From Vibrio sp. 10N.286.49.B3 (GTDB lineage: Bacteria > Pseudomonadota > Gammaproteobacteria > Enterobacterales > Vibrionaceae): a stretch of DNA of 64,000 bases. Shown in pieces: positions 35,723-45,521 of this stretch; within the stretch, counting starts at the first letter, position 1, and each line of letters opens with the position of its first letter. Under the pieces are notes generated by a model that saw only the letters and a program-made list of their open reading frames with translations, was not told the origin of the DNA and made no database searches. The DNA lies in assembly GCF_002873395.1 (NCBI RefSeq), contig NZ_MCUV01000034.1, positions 1-64,000 of the forward strand, written 5' to 3'. A program made the translations under genes and the position numbers.

Positions 35723-37422
35723 GTATTTCCGTTTGCCATAGTAATAACACGCTTAAGAGTCCATCTAAGGAGTAAAGGGATGGACTCATTTCCCTCTTGT
35801 TGGCAATGATTCATAATCGCTAGCGCCAGATCTGGTTTTGCATATTTCTTAAGTACCCGAATAATAACCTTTTTAGCTGGAATAGGTTGGTCGTAAGGAA
35901 TACTCACTAAGTCACGAAAGAAGCGCTCAAAACCATGGGTGTATAAGTAGAGTTCGACATCTTTGCTCGGAAGCTCTGTTAAACGATGTTTTTCTTGATC
36001 GCCATATAATTGATTTTTTGCTGTCTGTGCATACTTTTTTCCTGCCATGTCGCCATCTGTGACCACATGCCAGTCAATTCCAAATGCCTTGGCTGCTTTG
36101 ATCAACCCTTTTAAGCCAGATTGGGCAAACTCTATAATCTGTACTCCTTCGGCAGCAAGGTTATATCCACATTGATTAGCCAGTTCATTGAAGAGCCATA
36201 CTTCGGTCTCGCCCTCGACCAGTAACCAACAGCGAGCAAATAGAGCATCGGAGCGATGGAAACGGATATGAAAGCCAATACGTCTTAATTCATCGCTAGT
36301 GAACGCATCACTGTTTAACTGAGTGGCTATGGTTTTATCCGATTGTCGGACTAAGCGGCGAATGGAAGGCAAAGGCACGCTACCTAGCATCGCACCACTG
36401 TTGGTTGTTAATATTTTTTGCATTGGCAGTAGTTGTAACAGGCTCCATGCTCGGGCTAAGTGCGTAGGGTGTAAGCGTCCTTCTGGATCTTCAATAATGA
36501 GGATAGGTCTTGCATAGCGGCACAGATCCGTCGGTCCTTTTGCTTGTAGGTAAGCATTCAATAGCCCCATGAGCAATAGCCGAGTTTGTTTGTTGTTGGT
36601 TTCTTTAATTAGTTGGCTTAGCGTCGGGTCATTGGCAGAGTGTGAATAAAAGAGCCCATCATGTGGCTCACGAGGGTTCTTGCGCGTGTGGTCTTTAAAA
36701 GAAAAGTAGTGATCAACTAAATCTTGCATCGCATTTAAGCTACTGCGCATTTCCCCTTTATTAACGTGCCCCGGCGTGGCTAATAAACGTCGGCAAGTAT
36801 TATCAATTCTTTTCTCTATACGCTTTTGCTGATTATCTTTTGCCGTTGTACTTGCTGTTGGCACTGAAAGAGCGTGGTGAGCTTGACTCTCCTTATGTGC
36901 CGTTGAGGGTTGAATAGAACGTTGAAAGCGTCTTGAATCTTTTAACCTCAACACTGGGTTTAGTGTCATTAATTCCTGAGCCAGTTTTTCAGGGTGGTGA
37001 ATTTGCAACGGCTCTCCATCCATCGCTAAGAAAGAGTAGCGAGTGGTGACATGGGTATCAGTACGTGAAGCACTAATACGATAATAGATATAAGGACAGC
37101 GATCTTCATCATAGACCCATACTGGCTTTAACTTGCGGTAGCGACCAGAGCGAACTTCACTTCTATCATTGGCTTTAAAACGCAGCACGATTTGCAAATG
37201 CTGCGTTTGTGGGTGTGACACTGAGTAATCGACATGAAAATCTTGCACCTCAAACAGATAAAGAATCCCGTCAGCAGGCAAGACAACCGATAGGGCATCC
37301 AGCAGTGACGACTTGCCCCAGGTATTCTCTCCAATTAAGCTTGTGAGCTGATCAAAAGAGAGGGATAAGCGTTTAATGCCACGAAATCCTGCAATATCAA
37401 TACGATCGAGTAACATTGGCAT
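35719..37422 (-). CDS. OLD-family ATP-dependent endonuclease (YbjD-like)
   Basis: About 567 aa. The N-terminal ABC-type ATPase has Walker A GENTWGKSS near residue 32 and the IIEDPEGRLHP segment near 315. The C-terminal TOPRIM domain has LLVEGETEVWLFNEL near 395 and VVTDGDMAGKKY near 448, the metal-binding acidic residues of OLD nucleases. It is a class 2-like single protein without a GajB-type helicase neighbour, so a YbjD-like housekeeping role is likelier than Gabija defence. Start 37422 (after GAGAGG) or 37416. Confidence 0.82.
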   Translation of the reverse strand: MPMLLDRIDIAGFRGIKRLSLSFDQLTSLIGENTWGKSSLLDALSVVLPADGILYLFEVQDFHVDYSVSHPQTQHLQIVLRFKANDRSEVRSGRYRKLKPVWVYDEDRCPYIYYRISASRTDTHVTTRYSFLAMDGEPLQIHHPEKLAQELMTLNPVLRLKDSRRFQRSIQPSTAHKESQAHHALSVPTASTTAKDNQQKRIEKRIDNTCRRLLATPGHVNKGEMRSSLNAMQDLVDHYFSFKDHTRKNPREPHDGLFYSHSANDPTLSQLIKETNNKQTRLLLMGLLNAYLQAKGPTDLCRYARPILIIEDPEGRLHPTHLARAWSLLQLLPMQKILTTNSGAMLGSVPLPSIRRLVRQSDKTIATQLNSDAFTSDELRRIGFHIRFHRSDALFARCWLLVEGETEVWLFNELANQCGYNLAAEGVQIIEFAQSGLKGLIKAAKAFGIDWHVVTDGDMAGKKYAQTAKNQLYGDQEKHRLTELPSKDVELYLYTHGFERFFRDLVSIPYDQPIPAKKVIIRVLKKYAKPDLALAIMNHCQQEGNESIPLLLRWTLKRVITMANGNT

Positions 37423-37630
37423 CTTCCTCTCTAGCATGATTGGGCGTAAAAATGTATTCGTTTCCTTTCTTTTACTATAGCTTATTTAGACAGAATCTAT
37501 TTTTTCGGCTATCACACTTATGACCATGTGTAATCGTAACGGTACACAATGATCTAAACCAGTTTCACAATATTCATGAATCTGTCATTATTCCCTGCTT
37601 AGTATGGCTAGGAATTAGAAGAGAATATAA

Positions 37631-39382
37631 ATGATGAATAAATACAATAAAGCCGTGACGATAACGCTGGCACACATCAACGACACTCATTCCTACTTTG
37701 AACCAACCTCTTTACAACTCTCTCTTGAGGTGGCAGGTTCAACGATAAATCCTTATGTGAGTGCTGGTGGATTTGCTCGTATTGCAACAAGAGCTAAGCA
37801 ATTAAAACAAATCGCTCAAGAGAAAGGGCAAGACTTTTTATTTCTACATGCTGGGGACTGCTTTCAAGGCACGCTCTATTTTTCCCTGTTTAAAGGTCAA
37901 GCAAATGTCGACATGCTCAATGGGTTAGATCTCGATGCTATGGTGTTGGGAAACCATGAATTGGATATGGGCAATGAACCGGTCGCGCAATTTACACAAC
38001 ATATTAATTTTCCTTTGCTTGCTGGTAACTGGGATTTAAGCCAAGAAAATCAAGATAAAGCATACACATTAGATGGGCAGCCACAGGTTAAATCCTATCA
38101 GCCAGACACTCAATCGGCTGCGTATATCATTAAAAACATCCAAGATGAACAGGTCGCTATATTTGGTCTATCCATCGATAAAATGAGTGATATTGCCAAT
38201 CCCGATCCTGATACGCCATTTATTGATTCCATCGCAACGGCAAAAGCGACGATCAAGCAAATCAATCAACAGGGTGTGAATAAGATAATCTTATTAAGTC
38301 ACTTAGGCTATGAAGCGGATTTAGCGCTTGCTGAGCAAGTTGAGGGTATTGGTTTAATTGTGGGTGGACATAGCCATCGTTTACAGGGCGATTTCTCAGC
38401 ATTAGGGCTAACTAAAGATGATCCGTACGGGGTCAAGGTCAATCAAACGTATATTGTTCAGGCTGGGTTACACGCTTTAACTCTTGGTCACTGTGAGATC
38501 ACTTTTTCAGCGCAAGGTGAGGTGACACATTTTACTGGTCGTAATGAACTGCTACTAGGGCGACGGTTATTTATCGATTCCATGTTAAGCCGTAGCCGTG
38601 AAGAAAATGAAGATCATCGTTTAGCCTGTGAGTTCTTAGCACAACACCCTCATGTGGTTGTATGTAAAAAAGATCCCGCTTTACAAAGTATTCTTACTGA
38701 TACCTATATGCCAAAAGTGAGAGAGTTACAGCAACATATTATTGCCTATGCAGATAGCCCATTACGACATGTGCGTATTCCTGATGCGGGTGGTGAGAGC
38801 CAGTTAGCCCCGATAGTGGCAGAATCGTTTTATTTTCAAATGAATCAGTTGGGTTACGATGTCGAATTTGCTATCCACAATGCTGGTGGTGTACGTAACT
38901 CTTTGAATGAAGGTGCAGTGTCTGTGGCTGATATTGCAGGGAAACTGCTTCCGTTTGCCGTGCCTATTGGTATTTATGATATTGATGGTCAAGCCATTGC
39001 AGACGCATTGGAAGGGGCGATTAATAATGCCACGAATAATGGTATCAAAGGTACGGGCTCTGGCAGTTACCCTTATACGCATAATTTACAGTTTGAGTAT
39101 CATGCCGATCGTCCACAGGGTGAGCGCATTACAGATTTAAAGATCAATCACCCCACTTTAGGTTGGTGTCCGGTTGACCCTGCTGCTATTTATCGAGGTA
39201 CCTCATCGGCTTATACCATGAAGGGCAAAGAAGGCTATGATGCTTTACTCAATATGCAAGGTGAGGGGGTTGTGACAACAAGTTCTATGTCTGAATGTAT
39301 GGTGGCTTTATTAACGCAAAATCCACAGCGCTTAAACCAACAAAACCGTCATGCACTACAAAAATATGCATGCGTAAAATAA
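37631..39382 (+). CDS. 5'-nucleotidase/metallophosphoesterase without signal peptide
   Basis: 583 aa, UshA-like. The metallophosphatase domain (about 1-340) shows HINDTH, HAGDCFQGT, VLGNHELD, SHLGYEADLA and GGHSHRLQ. The C-terminal substrate-binding domain has NAGGVRNSL and GTSSAYTMKGKEGYD. The first motif begins at about residue 15 and an in-frame stop directly precedes the ATG, so there is no Sec signal. That points to a cytoplasmic enzyme hydrolysing nucleotides or related phosphoesters. Confidence 0.9.
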   Translation: MMNKYNKAVTITLAHINDTHSYFEPTSLQLSLEVAGSTINPYVSAGGFARIATRAKQLKQIAQEKGQDFLFLHAGDCFQGTLYFSLFKGQANVDMLNGLDLDAMVLGNHELDMGNEPVAQFTQHINFPLLAGNWDLSQENQDKAYTLDGQPQVKSYQPDTQSAAYIIKNIQDEQVAIFGLSIDKMSDIANPDPDTPFIDSIATAKATIKQINQQGVNKIILLSHLGYEADLALAEQVEGIGLIVGGHSHRLQGDFSALGLTKDDPYGVKVNQTYIVQAGLHALTLGHCEITFSAQGEVTHFTGRNELLLGRRLFIDSMLSRSREENEDHRLACEFLAQHPHVVVCKKDPALQSILTDTYMPKVRELQQHIIAYADSPLRHVRIPDAGGESQLAPIVAESFYFQMNQLGYDVEFAIHNAGGVRNSLNEGAVSVADIAGKLLPFAVPIGIYDIDGQAIADALEGAINNATNNGIKGTGSGSYPYTHNLQFEYHADRPQGERITDLKINHPTLGWCPVDPAAIYRGTSSAYTMKGKEGYDALLNMQGEGVVTTSSMSECMVALLTQNPQRLNQQNRHALQKYACVK

Positions 39383-39409
39383 GTGCTTAATTAAAAATGT
39401 ATAGCTATC

Positions 39410-39450
39410 AATGCCGAGATCTTAACATCTAAGATCTCGGCATTATTTTT
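39410..39450 (+). terminator. Terminator after 5'-nucleotidase
   Basis: AATGCCGAGATCTTA (39410-39424) pairs perfectly with TAAGATCTCGGCATT (39430-39444), loop ACATC, then ATTTTT. A very strong 15-bp stem. Confidence 0.9.
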
Positions 39451-39701
39451 ATGCTTGTTTATTTACTTATCTGGCTCTTTAGTGAGTATTTATGAAGGAT
39501 GTTTGAATATTTCATACTCAGTGCTTGTTGCCTCGTGTTAATGGTTTGTTTGATTAGAAAAACTAATCCGAATGAAGAGTATTTGTCATTTTTTAACCAC
39601 CTTTAAATGGCTTATTATTCAACCAACAAAACCTATTTTGACTTTTTGCTACAAAGGATAATTTTGAGCATTGAGTAACAACACATTCTAGAGAGGCAAT
39701 C

Positions 39702-39893
39702 ATGGACCAAGCAGTGAATATTAATACTATTGCATCACCAATCTCTATGGATAAGAAGACCTATTCGGTTAATTTCAAAGGACTGATTGCACACTTATTT
39801 GACATTCTTTTTGTTAGAAGCAACACAGAAAAAACCTATTATGCCAGTGACTTATCAAGTCATATGCAAAAAGATATTGGTTTACACCGCTAA
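39702..39893 (+). CDS. Small DUF1127-like protein
   Basis: 63 aa. The C-terminal half ends DLSSHMQKDIGLHR, like the DUF1127 tail (DIGLSR). The N-terminal 30 residues are extra and variable. AGAGAGG precedes the ATG. Small DUF1127 proteins in other bacteria affect phosphate or RNA metabolism; the role here is unknown. It has its own terminator, so it is a single-gene unit. Confidence 0.65.
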   Translation: MDQAVNINTIASPISMDKKTYSVNFKGLIAHLFDILFVRSNTEKTYYASDLSSHMQKDIGLHR

Positions 39894-39921
39894 CATTATT
39901 TGAAAAAACAATAGTTTATAT

Positions 39922-39955
39922 AGCACTGAGCCTGAAAATGACTCAGTGCTTTTTT
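39922..39955 (+). terminator. Terminator after the DUF1127-like gene
   Basis: AGCACTGAG (39922-39930) pairs with CTCAGTGCT (39942-39950), followed by six T. Confidence 0.85.
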
Positions 39956-40065
39956 ATTTCTAAGCTAAATTCTAAGAAATCATCAGTAAAGTGGCTATAC
40001 TTTATAGCATATTGTTGCATATCTGTTCACGGTCGAATAGGTATAATATGCGCTAAAGGATTGAT

Positions 40066-42195
40066 ATGCCAGATAGTACTCAGCAGTTTGAATTGATATT
40101 TTTTGAAGAGATGACAGAGCATCTTCAAGAAATGGAGTCACTGTTGCTCGATATTAATGAAAGTCAGGATAACTCAGAAGCTCTCGATGCCATTTTTAGA
40201 GCCGCACACTCTATCAAAGGTGGAGCAGGGATTTTCGACTTTGATGATATTTCTTCCGTTACTCATATTTTAGAAAACCTCCTCGATAAGCTTAGAAATA
40301 ATGACATTGCATTAACCAAGCAGATGGTCAGTGTTTTCCTCCAAGCGAGAGATTTGCTTGAGTCACTTCAAAATGCACACCAGTTCGATGATCATGCCCC
40401 TGTCGATCCCGCTCGCGTTAAGGAGATTTGTCGTCAGTTAGATAGCCTATGTAAACAGCACCTCATTGATATTGAACCTTCGCCTTCAATGGTTAAGAGC
40501 GCTCCGCAGCAAGACGCAATGAGTGAACTATCCATCGATGAAAAATCGATAGTTAAAATCTTATTAGTCGAAGACAGTAAAGTTAACCAAAAAATGGCAG
40601 CCCATAATTTAAAAAAAATAGGCTTTACCTGGTTAGATATTGCCGAAGATGGACAGCAAGCGATTGATAAATTAAATAGTTCTATTGAAGAGCCATTTAA
40701 TTTAGTGCTGTTAGATTGCCAAATGCCAGTGATGGATGGTTATCTCGCGACCCAAGCGATAAGAAATGGTGATGCTGGCAAGGTACATCAAGATATTATT
40801 ATTATTGCGATGACCGCAATGACTGGAGATAAAGAAAAAGACAGATGCTTACAAGTCGGGATGGATGACTATTTAGTTAAGCCTATCAAAGCGGTGCTGG
40901 TGGATGAAAAAATTAAGCTGTGGTTTCGAAAAAAAATCGATCGCGCACAGAGCCAGGTTGAAGTCGTTGCCAATAAAGTTGTAGAAAGTAAGCCCTTAGT
41001 GAAGAAGGTTGCCAAGCTTGCGGTGACCAAGCCTAAAGAAGCCTCATCTATACGCGTCAGTACAGCCAAAGTTGATCAATTAATAAACCAAGTGGGCGAG
41101 TTAATTATTACTCAGTCGATGTTGCAAAAGTTGACCGCTGATCTAGGGCTAAGTAGCAACGAACTATTGGCGACACGGCTCAATCAACTTGAGAGTAATA
41201 CACGTGACTTACAAGCATCTGCCATGTCGGTGAGAATGATGCCCATTGGCACAGTCTTTGGTCGATTTCCTCGTATCATTCGTGACTTATCGGCGGTATT
41301 AAATAAAAAAATAAAACTAGTGATAGAAGGAGAGCAAACAGAGCTCGATAAAGGTTTGCTTGAGATGTTAGTCGATCCCCTTACTCATTTGATCCGGAAT
41401 AGCATGGATCATGGCATTGAATTGCCGGAAATTAGAAAAATAAACAATAAAAGTGAAGAAGGGACAATTAGATTATCAGCGGTGTATCGAGGAGGAGATG
41501 TCATTGTTCATGTTGATGATGATGGCGCGGGGATTGATCCTGAAAAAATACTGGCAAAGGCGCGAGCAAAAGGAATGAAACTGCCCGCAAAAATGGCAGA
41601 AAGCGAGATATTTCAATTACTCTTTTCGGCAGGGTTTTCTACAGCAGAAGTGGTTACCGATGTGTCAGGTCGTGGGGTTGGCTTAGATGTCGTGAAAAGA
41701 AATATTGCCAGTATGGGGGGCAAAGTTGCCATTAGTTCTCAGCTTGGCTTGGGCTCAAGAATGTCAATTCAATTACCTTTGACGTTAGCGATTGTAGAAG
41801 GTATGTCTATTTCTGTTGGCGAGCATGTTTATATTATTCCACTTACTTATATTGTTGAGTCACTACAGCCAAAACGAGAACACTTAAAAATTCTGAATAG
41901 TGGTGAAATGATGATTAAAGTTCATGGCGAATATATTACGGTTATTTGCTTGTATAAGTTTTTTAATATAGAAACCGAACTAAAACACCCAAGTGAAGGC
42001 ATTGTGGTTATTTTAGAGCATGATAATAAAGTGATCGCTTTATTTGTGGATAGTCTTATTGGTCAGCAGCAAGTGGTATTGAAAAAAATAGAAAATAACT
42101 TTCGTAAAGTTCCCTGCATATCGGGTGCGACGATTATGGGTGATGGTCGAGTCTCTTTAATTCTTGATGTGGCTGATTTGGTTAGGCAGTGTTAA
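40066..42195 (+). CDS. cheA: Hybrid CheA histidine kinase with internal receiver
   Basis: 709 aa. Order: Hpt/P1 (1-110) with H48 in AAHSIKGG; receiver (about 165-285) with D217 in LLDCQMPVMDG; P3 dimerisation (about 330-395); HATPase (about 395-560) with IRNSMDHGIE, DDDGAGID and GRGVGLDV; CheW-like P5 (about 565-705). A receiver in the P2 position is unusual; most CheA proteins have P2 there or a receiver at the C terminus. AAGGAT precedes the ATG. First gene of a chemosensory operon that has no cheY, so the internal receiver may be the phosphoryl target or sink. Confidence 0.92.
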   Translation: MPDSTQQFELIFFEEMTEHLQEMESLLLDINESQDNSEALDAIFRAAHSIKGGAGIFDFDDISSVTHILENLLDKLRNNDIALTKQMVSVFLQARDLLESLQNAHQFDDHAPVDPARVKEICRQLDSLCKQHLIDIEPSPSMVKSAPQQDAMSELSIDEKSIVKILLVEDSKVNQKMAAHNLKKIGFTWLDIAEDGQQAIDKLNSSIEEPFNLVLLDCQMPVMDGYLATQAIRNGDAGKVHQDIIIIAMTAMTGDKEKDRCLQVGMDDYLVKPIKAVLVDEKIKLWFRKKIDRAQSQVEVVANKVVESKPLVKKVAKLAVTKPKEASSIRVSTAKVDQLINQVGELIITQSMLQKLTADLGLSSNELLATRLNQLESNTRDLQASAMSVRMMPIGTVFGRFPRIIRDLSAVLNKKIKLVIEGEQTELDKGLLEMLVDPLTHLIRNSMDHGIELPEIRKINNKSEEGTIRLSAVYRGGDVIVHVDDDGAGIDPEKILAKARAKGMKLPAKMAESEIFQLLFSAGFSTAEVVTDVSGRGVGLDVVKRNIASMGGKVAISSQLGLGSRMSIQLPLTLAIVEGMSISVGEHVYIIPLTYIVESLQPKREHLKILNSGEMMIKVHGEYITVICLYKFFNIETELKHPSEGIVVILEHDNKVIALFVDSLIGQQQVVLKKIENNFRKVPCISGATIMGDGRVSLILDVADLVRQC

Positions 42196-42200
42196 GTCAA

Positions 42201-42713
42201 ATGGAAGGTGATGTTTTGGATAATGAAACAAAAAGCGCAACAAATGAATACTTAACATTTTGGCTAGGTAAGGAATATTATGGTATCGATATATTAACAG
42301 TTCAAGAGATTAGAACGTACGATCAAGTGACATCAATACCGAATATGCCAGCCTATATAAAAGGTGTGATGAATTTACGTGGAGTTGTGATCCCTATTGT
42401 TGATATGAGAGTGAAATTTAGCTTAACCGATATTACCTATCATGAAATGACAGTGGTTATTATCTTGAATATTGGGCATAGAATTGTTGGCATTGTTGTT
42501 GATAGCGTTGCTGATGTTGTTTTACTAGAGCAAACCGATGTTCAGCCACCGCCTAATTTTGCAAGTGCATTAGATACAAAATATATTAAGGGTTTAGCAT
42601 CTCAGAATGAATTAATGCTGGTGTTGATGAATATTCAAAAACTGATGAATAGTGATGATATGGCATTGTTTGAACAGTTAAGCAGCAACTCAGAACAACG
42701 GATTGATGAATAA
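42201..42713 (+). CDS. cheW: Chemotaxis coupling protein CheW
   Basis: About 170 aa adaptor linking receptor to CheA. The CheW signature is clear: FWLGKEYYGIDILTVQEI, GVMNLRGVVIPIVDMR and VGIVVDSVADV. The start is uncertain: GTG 42189 and ATG 42201 overlap or abut the cheA stop, while TTG 42216 has the best-spaced ribosome-binding site (AAGGTG). Translationally linked to cheA. Confidence 0.93.
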   Translation: MEGDVLDNETKSATNEYLTFWLGKEYYGIDILTVQEIRTYDQVTSIPNMPAYIKGVMNLRGVVIPIVDMRVKFSLTDITYHEMTVVIILNIGHRIVGIVVDSVADVVLLEQTDVQPPPNFASALDTKYIKGLASQNELMLVLMNIQKLMNSDDMALFEQLSSNSEQRIDE

Positions 42714-42725
42714 AAGGCATTTAAA

Positions 42726-45521
42726 ATGAGCAATGAAAATAAAGAGTATTTTGTATCTGAAAATGAACTTCTTGTATCGACGACGGATTTAGTAGGAAAT
42801 ATTACCTTTGCTGATAAAAATTTCATTCGTGTCAGTGGCTTTTCAAATGAAGAACTGATGGGGCAACCGCACAGCATAATACGCCATCCGGATATGCCAA
42901 AAGAAGCATTCGAAGATTTTTGGAATGAAATATCAGCAGGGCATTGTTGGTCAGGAATTATCAAGAACAGACAAAAAGACGGTGGCTTTTATTGGGTTAA
43001 ATCGGATGTCACACCACTTTATGAAGATGGCACTCAGATTGGCTTTATGTCAGTTCGCTCAATGCCCAATAAAACGGAATTAGAAAAAGCCAAGATCCTT
43101 TACGCTCAATTTAAAGAAGGCGAACAAGGTAATCGAATTTTTATGCGTGGCAAGATAGTAAAAAAACAGAAAAGAACGCGCTTCTCCCACCTATCGATAA
43201 AACAGCGCTTATTTGGTCAAGTACTCGTGGCTACTGTCTCATTGCTTATTGTATTGTGCTTAGGAATTTATAGTTCTTATCAAGAAAAAGAGTCGGTTTC
43301 TCATTTATATAATACCCATATAGAGTCTTATGGACGCCTATTAGAAATAGATAAAGCCTGGGGGGAGAATAAGCATCTATTAGAGTTGTTATTATTGACA
43401 GAACAATATGATAAACATCTGGAAATAGCAAGTAAGCTAAAGAAAAATTCATCTGATATAAAAGAGATAACAACTGATTTAGTTGAGGAGTTTGACTTAG
43501 AACTCAAGAGTAACGTTAATGTTGAGTATTATAGAGAGATAGCTAAACAAAGTGATCTCATGTCAGATACATTCTTGTCAGATACTTACAATACGATCTT
43601 ATTGGGTAAGCAAGATGAGAGAAGTGATACTAAATTTGACTCTATGATCGTTATGATTATCTCTGAAATTAGTGACTATCAAGTGAAAATGGAAGAATTA
43701 GCCACAATAAATAGACAGCAATCGCTCGATATTTATAAAAATAGCCAAAGGGTTTTTTGGCTTGAGGCTACTTTCGCCACGGGCGTAACGGCTTTTTTTA
43801 TAGCTGTATATTTAAGTTTTGCTTATTTCTTTAATCGCGATATAGCGTATAGATTAAAAAACATGCGACGTTGTTTCATGAGGTTAGTGAAACAAGATTA
43901 CTTATTTGATATCGATATCGAGAATAATGATGAAATAGGTAAAGTATTTAATGCCCTTAAAGTCATGAAAGTACAATTAGCTTTTAACATGGAAAATATG
44001 AAGCAAAAAGCAATTGAAACGACGCGCATTAAAATCGCTTTAGACAGTGTCAGTACCAATGTGATGATTGAAGATAATACGAGAGAAATTATCTATGCAA
44101 ACCCTGCGATCATGGCAATGTTTAAACATTCAGAGCAAGAGTTTCAGGTGCTTTCTGATACTTTTGATGCCGATAAACTTATAGGTCAGAATACCCAAGA
44201 TTTGCAACTGAGTTCACTGAGTAATCTTGATTTAACGGCTGATAATGCAGGAAGAAACATTCAAGAAGTTGAAGTTAATGGGCGAATTTTTAATATTGTT
44301 GCTAACCCAGTTATTGATGAGAATCACCAACAGATAGGCTATGTAACGGAGTGGTCTGATCGTACATCAGAAATTGCGGTGGAGAAAGAGATTGAAAATG
44401 TCATTCATGCTGCAGTGAGTGGCGACTTTACTCAACGTATGGGCTTAGATGGTAAGAATGCGTTCTTCACTATGCTTTGTGAAAACATGAATCGTCTACT
44501 CGAAATCAATGAAGTGAGCTTAGCCGAAATTGTTAAAGTCCTCTCTTCTCTGGCTGAAGGCGATCTTACCTCGCAAATTACAGCCGATTACACAGGTGCG
44601 TTTGGTGAGTTAAAAGATAGCTCTAATATGACGGTGGAAAAACTCAAAGAGATGATTCTGCATATTAAAATTTCTGCCGACACGATAAATACCGCAGCGA
44701 AAGAGATTGCCATTGGGAATGTAGACTTAGCACAGCGAACGGAAAAGCAGGCACGGAGTTTAGAAGTCACATCTTCAAGTATGGAAGAGCTAACCATTAC
44801 GGTTAAACAGAATTCCGAGCACTCTAAACAAGCCAACAGTTTAGCCAAAGATACGTCAAAAAATGCTCTTAAAGGTGGGGAGATAGTGAAGCAAGTTGTT
44901 GATAATATGAATGAGATCAATACCAGTTCGCAAGAAGTGATGAGTATTATTTCCGTTATTGATAGTATTGCATTCCAAACGAATATTCTTGCACTCAATG
45001 CGGCAGTAGAAGCGGCAAGAGCCGGGGAGCAAGGGCGTGGGTTTGCTGTCGTGGCTACGGAGGTGAGAAACTTAGCACAACGCTCTGCTGCTGCGGCAAA
45101 AGAAGTTAAAACGTTAATTAATTCCTCTGTACATAAAATTGAATTGGGATCTAAGCTTGCAGATCAAGCTGGCGAGTCCATTGATGGTGTGGTGGACTCC
45201 ATCCAAGAGGTTGCGCAGTTAATTGAAGAGATAACATTAGCTTCAGTAGAACAAAGTGTTGGCCTTGATCAAGTCAGTCGTGCGGTTTTAGAGGTCGATG
45301 ATGTCACTCAACAAAATTCAGCCTTAGTTGAAGAAAGCTCTGCTGCGGCAAGTTCTCTCGAAGAGCAAGTGGCGAATCTAGCCATTTATGTTGCAGCGTT
45401 TGATACTGGTGAAGAGGACTTTAATACTGCTGAGAAGCGTGTTAATGAGAGTAAAGTAACCACGACATCGACCAAGCCAGCGAGTCATTCTGCTGATGAT
45501 CATGATTGGTCTGAGTTCTAA
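42726..45521 (+). CDS. Methyl-accepting chemotaxis protein with PAS domains
   Basis: 931 aa receptor. An N-terminal Aer-like PAS domain (about 10-125) contains IIRHPDMP, typical of redox-sensing PAS. Two membrane segments (about 163-184 and 343-367) flank a helical periplasmic domain; HAMP, a second PAS-like region (about 425-550) and another HAMP follow, then the signalling hairpin LALNAAVEAARAGEQG. The C terminus is DWSEF, resembling the CheR/CheB-docking pentapeptide (NWETF type), after a flexible linker. It is probably the dedicated sensor of this operon; a redox or energy input is inferred. Confidence 0.93.
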   Translation: MSNENKEYFVSENELLVSTTDLVGNITFADKNFIRVSGFSNEELMGQPHSIIRHPDMPKEAFEDFWNEISAGHCWSGIIKNRQKDGGFYWVKSDVTPLYEDGTQIGFMSVRSMPNKTELEKAKILYAQFKEGEQGNRIFMRGKIVKKQKRTRFSHLSIKQRLFGQVLVATVSLLIVLCLGIYSSYQEKESVSHLYNTHIESYGRLLEIDKAWGENKHLLELLLLTEQYDKHLEIASKLKKNSSDIKEITTDLVEEFDLELKSNVNVEYYREIAKQSDLMSDTFLSDTYNTILLGKQDERSDTKFDSMIVMIISEISDYQVKMEELATINRQQSLDIYKNSQRVFWLEATFATGVTAFFIAVYLSFAYFFNRDIAYRLKNMRRCFMRLVKQDYLFDIDIENNDEIGKVFNALKVMKVQLAFNMENMKQKAIETTRIKIALDSVSTNVMIEDNTREIIYANPAIMAMFKHSEQEFQVLSDTFDADKLIGQNTQDLQLSSLSNLDLTADNAGRNIQEVEVNGRIFNIVANPVIDENHQQIGYVTEWSDRTSEIAVEKEIENVIHAAVSGDFTQRMGLDGKNAFFTMLCENMNRLLEINEVSLAEIVKVLSSLAEGDLTSQITADYTGAFGELKDSSNMTVEKLKEMILHIKISADTINTAAKEIAIGNVDLAQRTEKQARSLEVTSSSMEELTITVKQNSEHSKQANSLAKDTSKNALKGGEIVKQVVDNMNEINTSSQEVMSIISVIDSIAFQTNILALNAAVEAARAGEQGRGFAVVATEVRNLAQRSAAAAKEVKTLINSSVHKIELGSKLADQAGESIDGVVDSIQEVAQLIEEITLASVEQSVGLDQVSRAVLEVDDVTQQNSALVEESSAAASSLEEQVANLAIYVAAFDTGEEDFNTAEKRVNESKVTTTSTKPASHSADDHDWSEF

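Noticed and set aside
35719..37422. Gabija defence system
   Set aside because: No GajB helicase neighbour; flanks are LysR and nucleotidase genes and the protein resembles YbjD.
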